From Gentiana macrophylla (taxonomy: Eukaryota; Streptophyta; Magnoliopsida; Gentianales; Gentianaceae): a stretch of 64,000 nucleotides of DNA. Where the stretch lies: assembly GCA_026214975.1 (NCBI GenBank), contig JAOBSW010000084.1:1-64000 (forward strand), written 5' to 3'. Under the pieces are notes generated by a model. It did no database searches and was not told the origin of the DNA. It saw only the letters and a program-made list of their open reading frames with translations. This document shows positions 37,451-50,166 of the stretch, piece by piece (within the stretch, counting starts at the first letter, position 1; each line of letters starts with the position of its first letter). The position numbers and the translations under genes were made by a program.

Positions 37451-37639
37451 CTGCCGGCATCGGTTGACCGGTCAATGCTAGCGGATCTCCTAAATTTTGT
37501 TTTATGTATTTTGTGATTCAATATGGTTCATAGTTGTGATTAGTAATTTCTCCTTTGTTTAGTTGTGTCGTGTGGCTAATCAATGGTTTAAATAGTTTGG
37601 GCCATTGGGATGCCACATGACACTAAAATAATATTGGTC

Positions 37640-37900
37640 TTTCCAAATTTTGATTTTGGAATAAGAAAAGCAGTTCTTCAAATATTTGATTTGTAAAGCG
37701 CAGCGCTCAAGCCACTTCCAAAATTTTGATTTTGGAAAGTGTGTGCCTAAACCAAAATTATTTGGCTTTTCAAATATTTGATTTGGAATGGCGCAGGCTT
37801 TTCAAATATTCAATTTGTAAAAGCGCTGGCTCAAGCGCACTTCCAAAATTTTGATTTTGGAAAGAGATGCGGCTAAACCAAATTTGGTTTAGGAAGACGC
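37640..37900 (+). repeat. Alternating AT-rich palindromes in the R1 leader (copy B)
   Basis: Seven near-palindromes follow each other in about 250 bp, alternating between a CCAAAATTTTGATTTTGG type and a CAAATATTTGATTTG type, ending with AAACCAAATTTGGTTTAGG. Copy A has the same array interrupted by the stub element. Confidence 0.65.
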
Positions 37901-40900
37901 TTTTGGTTTAGAAACCAAAGCATCCTTTGATTAGGAATCAAAAGGAAAGAAACAAAAGAGACCTAATTTTAATTTTGATTTATTGTTGGAATAGTTCCAA
38001 TTAATTAAAATTAAAATTGAAATCGTTTAAAATTAATCGTTAATTTTATTTCGATTAAAATCATTTAATTAATTAAATGTTAATTAGTTAATTGATTGGA
38101 TAAAATTATTTAATAGATTAAATGTTAATTGATTAATCTAGACGCAAGTAGTTAAATTTTAATTTTATCTTTTTCATAAGATGTTATTGTATGGATTAGA
38201 TATAGTAGATATAATATGATTATATGGACCCGATTGATCGTGACTCAACCGATAGGATAGATGTGAATGATTTAATTTTTTGTTGGTTTAAAAATTGTCC
38301 TAGGCCGTTATGAAGAACGTGACCTAGTTTATTTTCTGCATTTATCTCATTCCGTGGCTCCTCAAGCGGGTGTATTAATTTTATTAGATATAATTAAATG
38401 TAACAAGAATGGAGTAGAAGATGGAGACCAAAGAAAGAAGAATAAAGATATCATTGGAGATGGCGCATTAAAGATCCTATTGGCGGTTGCAGCTACCATT
38501 AGATTGTGACCCGCGGTTTCGTCAGTTTGTATTCGAAACCGCACCTAGGAAAAGTCCACGATCATAACGGTTACTTTACGCATTTATTTATTTTGTGCTT
38601 ATATTTATTTTATATGATACGATAGATGTATTACTAGGCATGATCTAGATAAATGTGTAGGATGTATGTCTATAGAGATAGATATATTTGATGAGACCGT
38701 AATTAAATTAATTAAGCGAATTAATTTACGTAAATACTTCCACAACAAAAATCAAGTCGAAATATTGTCTCCCAATATTATAGCGGACGGTGAAGATCCT
38801 TTGTTCGAGATCAAGCGATCGGCCCCTCGTCGGAGTTGACCTACCACGGGTATATCGTCGTTATTGAGATATGATCCTATGAGATCTCGCGAATATTGGG
38901 TTATGACTTGACTCGAGTATTGCGGTGATTGGCCCTCGTCAGGACCGTCTTATTCTAGAGGCAAGGGGTTGACTACCACATAAAGATGTGAGTTGTCAAA
39001 GAGTTGACTAGTCAACCACCAAGAATCACACAAAGATGTGATTGGTAAGTGTTACATACCTTTCGAATTATTCTGGTTGATCGGCCCTCGTCGGGAATCG
39101 GGGTAACCAGATGGGATCTTGTCCACTAAAGAATTTTGAAAGATTCTTGAATGTCAATTGGGAGTAGTTGACTAGTGGGAGCAAAATCATAAATCAAAAG
39201 ACCATTTTTTATTTTGCGTGTATAAACAACAAAACTCTTTTATTTTCATTTTTGTTGTAGTTTAGCAAACTTTATATTTATGTTTATTCTCGATTAGTAA
39301 AACCAAATTATGACTGTTACCTTTTGAGAAACGTTCTCGAATATGGTTAAGTAATTTTAATCCTTTTAAATAAGCGATGCTACGAGCAACCCCGTTATAG
39401 TAGTTAGAGACAAGGAGACTACATAATTGATGCACTGCTCCAAGACTTTAATTATTAATGAAAGCGGAAGCTCATGATATGATTGAATCATTTGAAATAA
39501 GTTTCAACGAATTAGTCATACTGTATGTTGGATACGATCCAAGATGATTATTTAGTCATACGATGACAATTAATTCAAACATTGGATAAGAATGACCACA
39601 TCTAATTTTGGAAAGGTTGTTTGCAAAAATGTAAGATTTAAGTATCGACTTAATTCTATCATTGCTTAAAGGTTAATTAAATAGTCAATGTTTTGAATAC
39701 GATTCAAAAGGTTAAATAAACTATTTAATAAACTTTAGATTTTCTTTATGAAAGAAAATCAAAGACATAGCTCTTGTGATCTTTCTTAAGTCTTATGAAG
39801 ACTACACTAAGAAATATTTACAAGTGCTTAAAAGATTAAAAAAAAAAGGAAAGTTAGGGCATGTGCGAAAATAGAGAACTTATTGAAGTTTCTATTCTAA
39901 GCAAGTGATTTGAGATAAGTATATCTAAGATCAAAGTCGACTCTAAGATATATGATATCTTACGAGTGTGATTAAATTAGAAAGATTAAATGCAGATATG
40001 GAAGGTGAAGCAAACGTTGGGACACTTACCATATTCTGGATCTAGTAAACTGATAAGGGAACTAAATAAATGTTATTATGTTCCGGTTGTTATGAAGAAC
40101 ATGTGTTCAGTTGCTTGTTAGGATTTAGTTGACATATTCAATTGTAAAGAATAAATGTTATTCCGATAAAGTTGAAAGGTCACTCAATCTAACATACTAG
40201 ATTGTTGTCACTATATGGTTGATATATGTGATGAAATCTCAACCAAATTTTAGTATGACTGTTATCCTTGATATTTGTGGTTGTTCTAGACATAGTCTCT
40301 CTGGAAGGGAAGTGTGTAATTAAACATCATTCTGATGATGTTAAACCATATGATTATGAATCATGTGGGTTATAGGTATCTTATCCAAAGAGGTCTGAAA
40401 TACCCTTTTATGAAAGGTTGTAAAATCTAGAAAAATTGTCTAAAGCCTAAACATACTGATGTTTGTTGACTTGTGACAATTAATGACACAAATAATTGTT
40501 ATTAATCTCTACGACTATTTTTAGAAATAGTCAAGTGTACTCAATGAAGTGCATAATTCGGAAAGCCCAAAAAATTCGAGCTAGTACGAATATGAGATTG
40601 ATGAGCTACTTAGGAATTAATCTTCAATTGGATTGAATCAATTAATACCTGAAGGGTGTCAGAAGTTGTCTGAAATAGAATCAGATTCTCCCTTGAAGGA
40701 TACCATCTTTGGGATACGCAATTAGATTGTGTTCCCAAAACGGAAACAACACTTTATATGATAAAGGTGTGACGCAAGCCATGCGAAGTATCCCTTACCA
40801 GTTTCGGGATAGTGCCCTTATACTTAACCGAGTTCCAAAGAATAAAGGTTGAATAAATTCCATATTAGATAGGGAAGAGGATAATGTCGAATCTATTTTA

Positions 40901-41244
40901 ACCGATGATTTGAAGTTGTCATAGGCAGAGTCAGAAAGGCTTGGAGCCTAGTACGACATATGTGACTTTGTGGAATGTCTTAGCTAGCACGCTGGACATT
41001 ATTTACTCATCCGCGGAGCAAAAGGGGTTTGTCTCCAAACATGATGTCTTCTAGAGGAAGTGTTTCTTCCAAAATAAACAGTGGGAGTAAATTAGATCTC
41101 AAAAGAGTTTGAGAACCACAAAGATATATTCAACCGAATGAACGTGAGCAGACGCCGCATAGAGATGAGGTGTAGAACACTGCTCAGTGCACACAAAAGT
41201 TCTGTAAGTCTGTTGATAACCTCAAGCCTGAAAGGGCTACTGGT

Positions 41245-41412
41245 ATGTTCATCTTGAAGAATGAATATCTCTTGACTTATGAAGGAATGTTTGAAAGGCA
41301 AGATTGTGAGATATGGCCAGGAACCATAATATCTGAATTAGATTCCATCATTGACAACCAGGTTATGAACCTAGTCTGTCTTACTGATGACGTAGATCAA
41401 GTGAAATTAAAA
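41245..41412 (+). pseudogene. Copia integrase/RT linker remnant (R1 copy B)
   Basis: An open stretch reads MFILKNEYLLTYEGM and then ELDSIIDNQVMNLVCLTDD. The second part corresponds to the Copia linker before reverse transcriptase (E-x-x-S-M-x-x-N-x-V-W-x-L-V) and matches the trace in copy A. It stops at the junction with the gypsy LTR. Confidence 0.5.
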
Positions 41413-41416
41413 TACT

Positions 41417-43112
41417 TGACCACCATAAACCAATACTAGCAAGAGGACTAGGTCCATCGTAGTATAGCTATAGCGAATCAAGGTCGATCCCACAGGGAAC
41501 CAATTGTGGATCATTTATATACAAACAATCAATCATTCATATCAAAGACATAAAGCGGTCTACGACCAACGAAAGACAAGAAAAGATAAACGACACAACT
41601 CGACACAAACCATAAACAACGTAATTAACCTCCCCAATTATCATGTTATCGTTTGGATTTAGAGATTCTATATAATTAAGCTAAACTCGACAACTATTAA
41701 TCCGATCCGTATTTCTTTTATAGTGGCTACGGAGTCAACCCTAAACTAGATCTAGCTCCGGTTAGGCCATCCGAGATCACTATGCTACATCACGTGACTT
41801 TCGCTTTTTCGGCCTCCATCTCATATGACTCGTGACGCTTACAAAACTAGGGATGCCGATATTAACCGTATTCCTCACCTAGGCAACATTCCTTTTTTCA
41901 GCGCATTTCCTAAGCGATCGATCGAGTCTCCGTCCCAATAACACTAACTTTTAGGTATCATGTTAATCTACGATTTACGTATAACTAGGTGCTAGCAATT
42001 CCCGAATACAGAACAGATCTAGATCTCGCTGAAAGTCCCGGAAGATCAATTCATGAGCCGACCTAGGGTGTCTTTGTATTGGTATTTCCTAATAATACGC
42101 TAATTAAAACAGACGAGCAACGAGTCAGCCGTAGCCATACCTACTAAGATAAGAAATTCTAGTGGACAATCACACCATAAAGACGTGGCTAGATTGACGC
42201 GGTGAAAACCTAAATCTTAGCGTTTCTACATACGTAACGGATAAAATAGAGACTCATAAAGCAATTATATAGATCTACTAAAAATACGGTTGTTGATCAT
42301 ACCAAAGTCATCTATAGGTCACCGGATAACAGATCTGGGCGTTGGATCCTTATAGACAAGGAATCCCCACTTCCTCATATCGTATCCTTAGATCTACATC
42401 GTTCGGTGAAGAACGAACAACCTCAAACGATAAACAATAATTGGGGCTTAATTACAAAGAACTAAGAACAAATAAATACAAGAACTTACATTATTGCAGA
42501 TTTTGCATAAAAACTGCTCTAAGAAAAACTGGAGATTTTATTAAAAACTGAGAAGTGTAAAAAATGTATTGTGTAAAGAAGTGTGTAAAAGGCATGTATT
42601 GTATGCCTTTATTTATAGGGGTTCAAGCTAATTAAGAGATATACATCAAAATGTCAAAACAAATAAGAGATAACTCTCGGCCGATCTCCAAAATAAGATG
42701 AAAAATGCGCCCCCCCTCTTATGCGTCCTTATGGTTGGCGCCAACTCTTCTTACTCCTCTTTTCATGCTTATCCGATCTTTATCTTGAATTTCCTTTGAT
42801 TTATCTTGAGATTTAATTCTTTCATTTTGTATTTATCCTCCAAAATTATCCAAATCTGCAAAATAGATATTTATCCCAAAATAAATCATATTTAAATAAA
42901 ACGGATAAATATAATAAAAATGGATAAATACCGATTTATAAATAAAAACAGATAAATACCATAAAAAATGGATAAATACCAAATTATATTTTATAAATCA
43001 CAAAACATTAAATAATACATATAAACAAGTGATTTAATATAAAATACATATTATTAATCTCGATTTAAGGTCAACGTTGATGACTTTTATGGGTATAATT
43101 TGACCGTCATCA
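41417..43112 (-). repeat. LTR of a gypsy element, minus strand
   Basis: On the minus strand this starts TGATGACGGTCAAA at 43,112, right after the purine tract CTAAGTGGGGGGTAGT (43,113-43,128). It has a TATA box (CCCCTATAAATAAAGG) at about 42,607-42,622. It ends near the TAGTATTGGTTTATGG segment at 41,420-41,440, next to truncated R1 copy B. The string GGTCGATCCCACAGGGA (41,482) is common near ends of such plant elements. The exact left end is uncertain by about 20 bp. Confidence 0.6.
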
Positions 43113-46065
43113 ACTACCCCCCACTTAGACTTTGCTCGTCCCGAACAAAGCATCAATAAGTGATTCCCAAGACACATTTTCCGTGGTCAAATCATACTTA
43201 CACAAGAAACCCGAGTCAACTCATACCACTTATGCTCATAAGGTACCCCATTATTCACTACTCGCTATGAATCGAAGGGATGTGTGCATGTGCATTAAGT
43301 TTTATACTTTCGTGGCAAGATTAAAGTTTATGCTGACTTCGCAGTCTCAACCTACCAACATCAGCATTCCCACTTCTTAAGCCTCGCAATGGGTAAAGAC
43401 ATGGTGCAATAAGCAAGAGCGTCATCTAGAAGGTTTTTGGACTTGGAGACCGAGAAAAATACTCGAAGCCTCTTAAAAAGTTGAATTTTTTTTTTTTCAC
43501 ATTTTCACATTTTCAAGCATTAACACATCTCAAGAAAGAATCTTGCTTTAAAAGTAAATTATGCATTGCAAGAATCCCCTTTCACGGATTGGTCAATAAC
43601 ATGAATATTACCACAAGCGCGAGGCTACTTTGGTAATGTTACTACAAGCTCAGTGTTTAACGCTTTGTCAAAACACAGATTATTCTCAACCTTATTACTC
43701 CGCTTTGATGGCCAGAAGATAAGAATACATCAGCAGATAAATATCGACACTAAGTTTACATAACCAATCATCTACGCAATGTACACATAATTCTTCTCAG
43801 TTATTATGATTTGTGCGGAATTCGTCGATTCATTTTGAGTAATCAAATAATAAATAACTACTTGCAATAGTTGGCATGAATATCCTTAAGTTCACATTCA
43901 CATAAGTATAATATGATCACGTAATTATGCAACTTGGTTCCTTTGCTATCAATTCTTAGCTAGGAACTCACAATTCTAAGGGTGCGATATATAATTAATT
44001 TGGCATTTAAGCAAATTTTTTTATTTTTTTACCGTTCCATTCAATTGTTCAATTATAGCATCATGGCTAAGTCTCCTACCCCCCACTTAAACTTGGCATT
44101 GTCCCCAATGACAAATAAAAATGAGAATTTAAGAAAAAGACTTAGCTCTGGAAACGGCTCTCAAGTAGATGCAGATCATCGGAGCACGTCGTGGAGAAGC
44201 AAGTGAAAACCTGTTTAAGTAAACCAAACAGAAACTCCACGAGATCGTTAATAACATGTCAATGGGAGTTACAAAATAATGTGGCAGTAATTAGATATAA
44301 AATATCCAAAAACAAATTAAGCCACTTTACTCCATACAACCAATGACAAGTAAAACCAAAGAGTGAAAACTACTCGTTCAGACGCAAAAATAGAAATACT
44401 AAATAAAAAGAAAGATAAACAAGCAACTAAAGATGGTAATCTTCATCTATAATCTCCACCGCTTAAATATGCTTGAAACCGGGTGGAGAAGACAAAGATC
44501 AAAAAGCATTACCCCATGGGAGAACACGAGGTTTACTGGATTGATAAGATATTTAATCCAGCTTAAAAGAGAAACTTGGTCAGGTATAACAGATCGGATG
44601 TGACCAATTGGTAAAAGATAGGATCAGAAACTCGGCGCAGACGCTTCACATTTGGATTGTAGATCAACAACTTAGGGAGATGTAGCTTCTCCTCGAAATT
44701 ACTAATAACCCAATGTATCACGTAAAAGTCCTAACCGTCATCAATAAGGTCAGATCGGTGTGATGGCTTAGAACAAAACTTATCATCTCGAAATACCGGA
44801 ATAGGCGTAAAAGTGTGAAATTTAAAACTTCCGGTAGAAAGATAAGTTGCATTTTGATCGAACCAAAAACTTTTAAAATCCAGCTAGGGTCAGAGCTACA
44901 CATACCCGAGCTAGGATCATGAAAACCAAAATGATAAAAGATAAACATTAAAACTTAGCAATATTTCAAATTCCGCAACACAAAGGTATTTTGTAAACAA
45001 AATGGAGGTTTAGTTTATGATGGGTTTAGAAAAAGATATACATAAAGATGGTAAGAAAAGATAAAGGGTGGGTAAGAAATTGTGTGTTGGGTGGGTATTG
45101 TTAAAGGGATTGGGTAGGGTGGGAGAGTGCAATAGATGGAAAGAAAGAGAGGGAATGGAAGAATGATATTAGAAATGTGAACTGTGAGGCAGAATGGTGA
45201 GAGAATAGAAAGGTCGAAGGGTGAAAAGGTACAAGGGAAAGGATAAGGATAGTTGCAGAACGAATTGCACACAACTTTGGATTTTCACTCGTATCGCCAT
45301 TCTAAAAAGTTTTGGAAGTTGACCAAAATTGTTCTTGTTCGCACCAATCATTCTCTGTTACATTTTCAGTAATTCTCAAGCTCTCTCAATGCTTCCATCT
45401 TAAGGTTGATTGCTAAATTTCCTTTTCTTTAGCAATTTCTCGACTCTCCTACGGAACTCTACTTCACGTGGCCAATATTGAGTTAAAAGGTTTTGCACAT
45501 CCTTAGCCCAATGGCCATCGGAACACGGCAAAATAAAAAACCTCAACATATGTCACGTTACTCTTATTTGACTCAAAGAAAACAAAACCTAAAATCCTAA
45601 AAAGAAATCCTAAGGGTTTAAAAAGTAGTTACGAGTTTAAAGTCCTCATTTCGACTTTCCAAAAATTATCCTTGTCAGTCATCCTTCTTGGATCGCTAGA
45701 TGTTGACCCCTTGAGGCACTATATGCGGTGGGCTCAAATCGCTTTTATGGATTAATATCCTTCCCTTGATTGTGAGACCTAGGAGCGACATTTATCCTTA
45801 CCATTTATAAAAAGCTCCTACCTCGCTCTCGTTTTAGGAATTAGTGAATTCTAAGGAGATTTAGTCCCTAGGGACTTATTTTAATAACATCCTCTACAAG
45901 GTCTTCGCTTCATTATGCTCTCTCAAAACTCAACGCGTCTTCTTTAGATTGAGAATTCTTAAACTACACAAATTGTTGCTCCCATGGCATGTAGTAAGCA
46001 ATCTCATGCATAGAACAATGAGATTTTGATGTAACTACGAGGAACTCTTTATTCATCGCTTCATT
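43113..46065 (-). mobile_element. 3' internal part of the same gypsy element, non-coding or decayed
   Basis: A second purine-rich landmark, read on the minus strand as CATTGGGGACAATGCC then AAGTTTAAGTGGGGGG, lies at 44,072-44,110. In plant gypsy elements this string typically marks the long 3' untranslated part after pol. 44,110-46,065 shows no protease, RT or integrase motif. The minus frame 45,015-45,272 is low-complexity. The region is cut at 46,066 by the Sirevirus-like LTR. Confidence 0.45.
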
Positions 46066-47869
46066 TGTTGGTCCCTTGGAAAGGCTTGGATAAGTTTAGA
46101 GGAGGGGTGAATAAACTTATCACTAAAAACTCGGAGTTAAAACAAACTCAAGTAAGTTTCAAAGAAAGTTATCGATGTCTCAATGAAGCTAGCGATGATT
46201 GAAGAGAGGTTGATGTCTTAGTAGCCTCTCGACTCAAGTTTACTGAATATGTTGCATCGGAAATATAAGAGTATAAGCCTTTTAAATATGTTGTGCTTGT
46301 GTTAAACCAAGTATTGAATACTCAGAGTGACTTGTGTGTATGTGAGTCAGTATGAAGAAGTGAATATGATAAAGATTAAAATGCACTAAGTAAATAAGAC
46401 ACATAATTTTTATAGTGGTTCCAGGTGGTGTAATCCTGTCAGTCCACTCTTCTCCTGTGGTGTTGGAGGAAATTCACTAGAGATCTTTGATGTAGCTGTT
46501 ACAAAGATTCCTAAGTTGTTTGTCCTTCACCAATGACTATGGCTTCACAAACTACAAGAAACTTGAATAAGGTGGTATTGCTCCTCCAAGCTTCTCCTTT
46601 GGTCCTTCAAGGGTAGAATTGCCTCTTGTGGCTCCACCACAAACACAAATCCTTCACACTCCAAAGTGCTTCACCGCTCACAAGCAGATTGTAAAAACAA
46701 GATTTGAATCAACTAAGTGATTCTGTCTTCAGCAGCTTGATCAGTAGGGGTGATCAGCAGCCTCAGGAACTTCAAGTGATTGACTTGATGTAACTTGATA
46801 GCTTATGTCTTGTTACACTTGAAGTTAATTCTAGATCTTGCAATTTCAGCTTCAGCAGAGTATTGTTCTTGATTTAAGTTCAGCAGGGTATGCAACACTC
46901 TGTAAATTTCTTGATCTTTCTGTTGAAGAGCTTTCTTTTAATTTTATCTTCAAGGATTTTCCTTTCTGTGTTTTTCTATTTTATTTCTTCTTATTCTTGC
47001 TCAGAAAATCGATCGAGTCTTATATTTATAGTCTCAGTCCTTGAAAATAGCCGTTGCTTTTGTCCTTTTTTGGCTTCGATGGATGACAATGAATCCTGCA
47101 TCGACATCGACACCGCTTTTTGTCACTTTCCAGTGTTCCATTTGACTCGAATCTCTCCAACGTCTCTTTAATCTCACCATTCATCTTAAAAAGTAGTTAA
47201 ATGTCTCTTTCCATCGAATCTTGATCGATAAAGTATCGTACTATCTATCAGAGTGTTTTACAAGGTCCATTGAGGTTAGATTAATTTATCTCCATTAATA
47301 TATGATAAATCACATATTAATCTTTTATATCTAACTTTATTTGATTAAGTTAGATAACACCATTTCATCTTATAACTAAGTTCCAGCTTCTTCAATCAAC
47401 TTTTAGAACTCGGACCTTCATCCATAGGTATATATGATCAATTTAGGTCACCACAAACTTGCCTAAATTTAAATCACATATCCTTATCCTTAGTTACTAA
47501 GTTTGGATCCTTAGCCTTCAATAACTAAGTTTGAAACCTTAGCCTTCAATTCTCAAGCATCTGCTTTGGTCCCTACGAAGTCTCATCGACCTCTCAAGAG
47601 TCTGTTTGGTTAAGTCTGGCCGACCTGCATAGTCTCATCGACCTATGAAGTCTCATCGACTCTACTCGGTGGACTTCAAAGACATTCTTGTTTGATCAAA
47701 CCTATACAAGGATCAAACTCTAGTAAATCCTATACATCATATCTAGATATCTTTTTGCCTTTGCATACTATAACAGCTAGTAAGACACTCATCACCAAAA
47801 CCCGAGGATTGTTAAAAGGATGTACAACAATTCTTTATAAAATTCTTTTTATTAAACATTTGTCCAACA
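46066..47869 (-). repeat. 3' LTR of a Sirevirus-like element
   Basis: The LTR is 1,804 bp, bounded by TGTTGGTCCC (46,066) and CCAACA (47,869). On the minus strand it starts TGTTGGACAAATG directly after the purine tract. A TATA box (CTATAAATATAAG on the minus strand) is near 47,019-47,031. Its inner 1.55 kb is repeated at 53,050-54,607. The frames at 46,838-47,171 and 53,825-54,070 are copies of LTR sequence, not genes. Confidence 0.85.
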
Positions 47870-47883
47870 ATTTCCCCCTTTTT
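47870..47883 (-). promoter_or_regulatory. Sirevirus-type polypurine tract
   Basis: Read on the minus strand, AAAAAGGGGGAAATTG immediately precedes the LTR start TGTTGG, with CATCATCACC upstream. This run of As, then Gs, then GAATTG-like bases before TGTTGG is the usual plus-strand primer of SIRE/Maximus Copia elements. Confidence 0.75.
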
Positions 47884-50166
47884 GGTGATGATGTCAATAC
47901 CCTCACTTACAGCAAAGCAAAAAGATTAAAAGCAAAAACAGAACAAACTAGGTCAATACTCATTAAAATCAGTTGTTCAATTAATACAGTCTAGATGCAG
48001 CAGGGGTAGATTTTCTCAATTTATAAATCTTCTTCAGCATCTCTTCATATACTTTGTCTCCCATTGTTTCTATGCAAAGATCCTAGCTACCTCATTTGCT
48101 TATGCCTACCTCATTTGCTTCTGCTGTATTCCCTTCTTCCCCCTTATTGATATTATCAACAAAATGGGACAAAGATACCAAATGCAATCTTCGTGTAATT
48201 ATCTTCTTCCCCTTTGATACTATCCTTGTATCAACTGCAGTAATTCTTGAATACAGGGTCTACTCCAGTAGGTTGATCCTCTTAGTGACTTTAGGATCTA
48301 ATACAGCAGGTTGAAGTGCAGTAGCAGGCTCAGCTGGTCTAGGGATTTCACCAAGCTTGTCAAGTTTTTGATGAATGGACATCAACTGATCTTTCAAAAA
48401 CTTATCTGTCAATGTATTTCCCTGCTTGATTCCCCTCATATCTAGTATCAAATCATTTACAGCATTTTGAGTAGATATGAAATTTGAAGCAATCAGACAA
48501 TAGATTGTCTGCTTTCATTCACCGATTTCATCGATTCTTCAAATCTTTGTTCTTGTCTATTCAAATTAGTTCTTAATATTGCATGTCATGCCTCACGAGT
48601 CCTTAACTCATTTAATTCTTCTACTGGTACCTTGTGCTTATTCTTTTACCAAGAGCCTCATCAAGCAGGCTCCACTACTGGTGGCCTGGTCTTCTAGTTC
48701 CAACCTTTGTTGAGTTCTGTTTGAGACTCGGATGCCCGAACCATCATTTCACTTCTATGATATATCACGGTTTGGTCCTTTGTGGTAATAACAAAGAGCT
48801 TTTCAAAGAACTTGATTAACCACTATTTGAACTTTAGTGACTTGATCAAGAAGAACACCATCACTAGATACTCTGAGTCTCAACATCTTCATTTTCTTCT
48901 CCAAATATCCCGTCCAACATTTGTCCTACAATAATTTGAGGGACAACTTCATCTCCAAAGCAGATTGGTAACAACTTGTGCAAGTTTTTCATTGTGTGAT
49001 CATGTTTCGATCTCTGGTATCAAGAGATTCTTTGTCAAAGATCCTTACCTTTGTCGACCTAGCCGATCTACGAGAGACTTCTCAACTTCTTTCAATGATC
49101 CTCCAACAGAATATTTGTTTCTCCAACAGAACTCCACTTCCTTCTCTCGGAAAAGCGATCCATCATCATTATCATCATCGAATCGGAGGAATCATCATTA
49201 TCATCAGTCCAGATGAATTTTGATGTGAATGTTGTCGTTCTTTCTCTTTTCATCCAAGAGATCCATCAGTCTTGTTTGTAGAAGGGTGGTGTCCAACAAT
49301 TCATTTAGATTTTCTACACCCAGCTGACCAAAAGCCCAATGTTCAAAATCTATCATAGACTCAGCAGCTGGCTTTTGCTTCTGATACAAACCAAATTTCC
49401 AAGCAAAGTATTCAATGATTAACTGTATGTCTGGATTTACCCTTTTCTTTTCTTCTTTACCTTTTCTATCTTCTCATAGGCATCCATAACCCTGCCTTCT
49501 TTGGAGTGGGTTGATCAAACTGGTGATCCAATAGCTCTTCAAATTGGATATTTAGTGAATTCCATTTCTGCGTCTATTTCAAGGAATCTTCTGCAAAGCA
49601 ATTCATGAATTCTCATCTCATCTTCTTCAATAAAATTTTCTTCCTCGAATTGCATGCTTATCGCAAGGATATTAGCAGGTGGTATTCCCCTGAAATCTTA
49701 CTTCTTCTTCTCCGTGTGTTTCAAAGATCTACAAATTGTCTCTTCCATTAGCACAGCTTGTTTCATCTACAACTTCTTTTTCGATTCTGAGAACTGCTCA
49801 AGTTCTCTTTGTTTTATAAGAGTTCTCAACACTTTTCCTTTCCATGTTTCTTCTTTCTTAATGCTTCTTTCATCCTCTTGGACAAAGGGTTGCTCATCTT
49901 CATTAATTTTTGAGCTTTTCTCTTCTTGGACTTAGTAAACTTTGCTCCCATTTCAGTAGGAGATACTGAGAACCTTTTTCTCTCTGCTTCTCTTTCTTTA
50001 GTGCTTGACTTTAGTAGTTAAGGATTTACTTTCTTCAACAATTATCTTCTTTTCCTTTTCTTTCTTACACTTCCCGCAATAAAGAAGCAGTTGTTCAAAA
50101 ACAATATCTTTTCTTCTTCTTTTCCTCTCTCTTTTGGTTCAAGAGACTTCATTTTCTCGCACGGTC
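47884..50166 (-). pseudogene. Broken continuation of the extra open frame
   Basis: Downstream of the stop at 50,167, minus-strand coding character continues in shifting frames. It is lysine/glutamate-rich to about 49,800, then ILAISMQFEEENFIEED (about 49,660), VNPDIQLIIEYFAWKFG into 49,389-49,204 (DFEHWAFGQLGVENLNELLD), and 48,451-48,260 (FLKDQLMSIHQKLDKLG). Shifts sit near CAG/CTG sites. It may once have been one long protein with the 263-residue frame. No known domain was recognised. Confidence 0.45.

Larger units (their letters stand above)
37247..41412 (+). mobile_element. Decayed internal region of R1 copy B
   Basis: Collinear with the interior of copy A in reverse: leader with TTGACCGGTCAA (37,465), palindrome array (37,640-37,900), gag-side block with GTTGACTAGTCAAC (39,003), and a protein remnant at 41,245-41,410. 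Homology to copy A stops in the reverse-transcriptase entry at about 41,405-41,412, where a gypsy LTR begins, so the 3' half and 3' LTR are missing here. Confidence 0.6.

Noticed and set aside
37315..37521. Minus-strand frame with arginine and tryptophan runs
   Set aside because: Produced by the GGC/CAC trinucleotide tract.
45015..45272. 85-codon minus-strand frame rich in proline, leucine and serine
   Set aside because: Low-complexity purine-rich tract on the plus strand; no conserved motif.
46838..47171. Plus-strand frames in the Sirevirus LTR (and the copy at 53,825)
   Set aside because: Identical frames occur in both LTRs and contain the promoter; they are LTR sequence on the non-coding strand.
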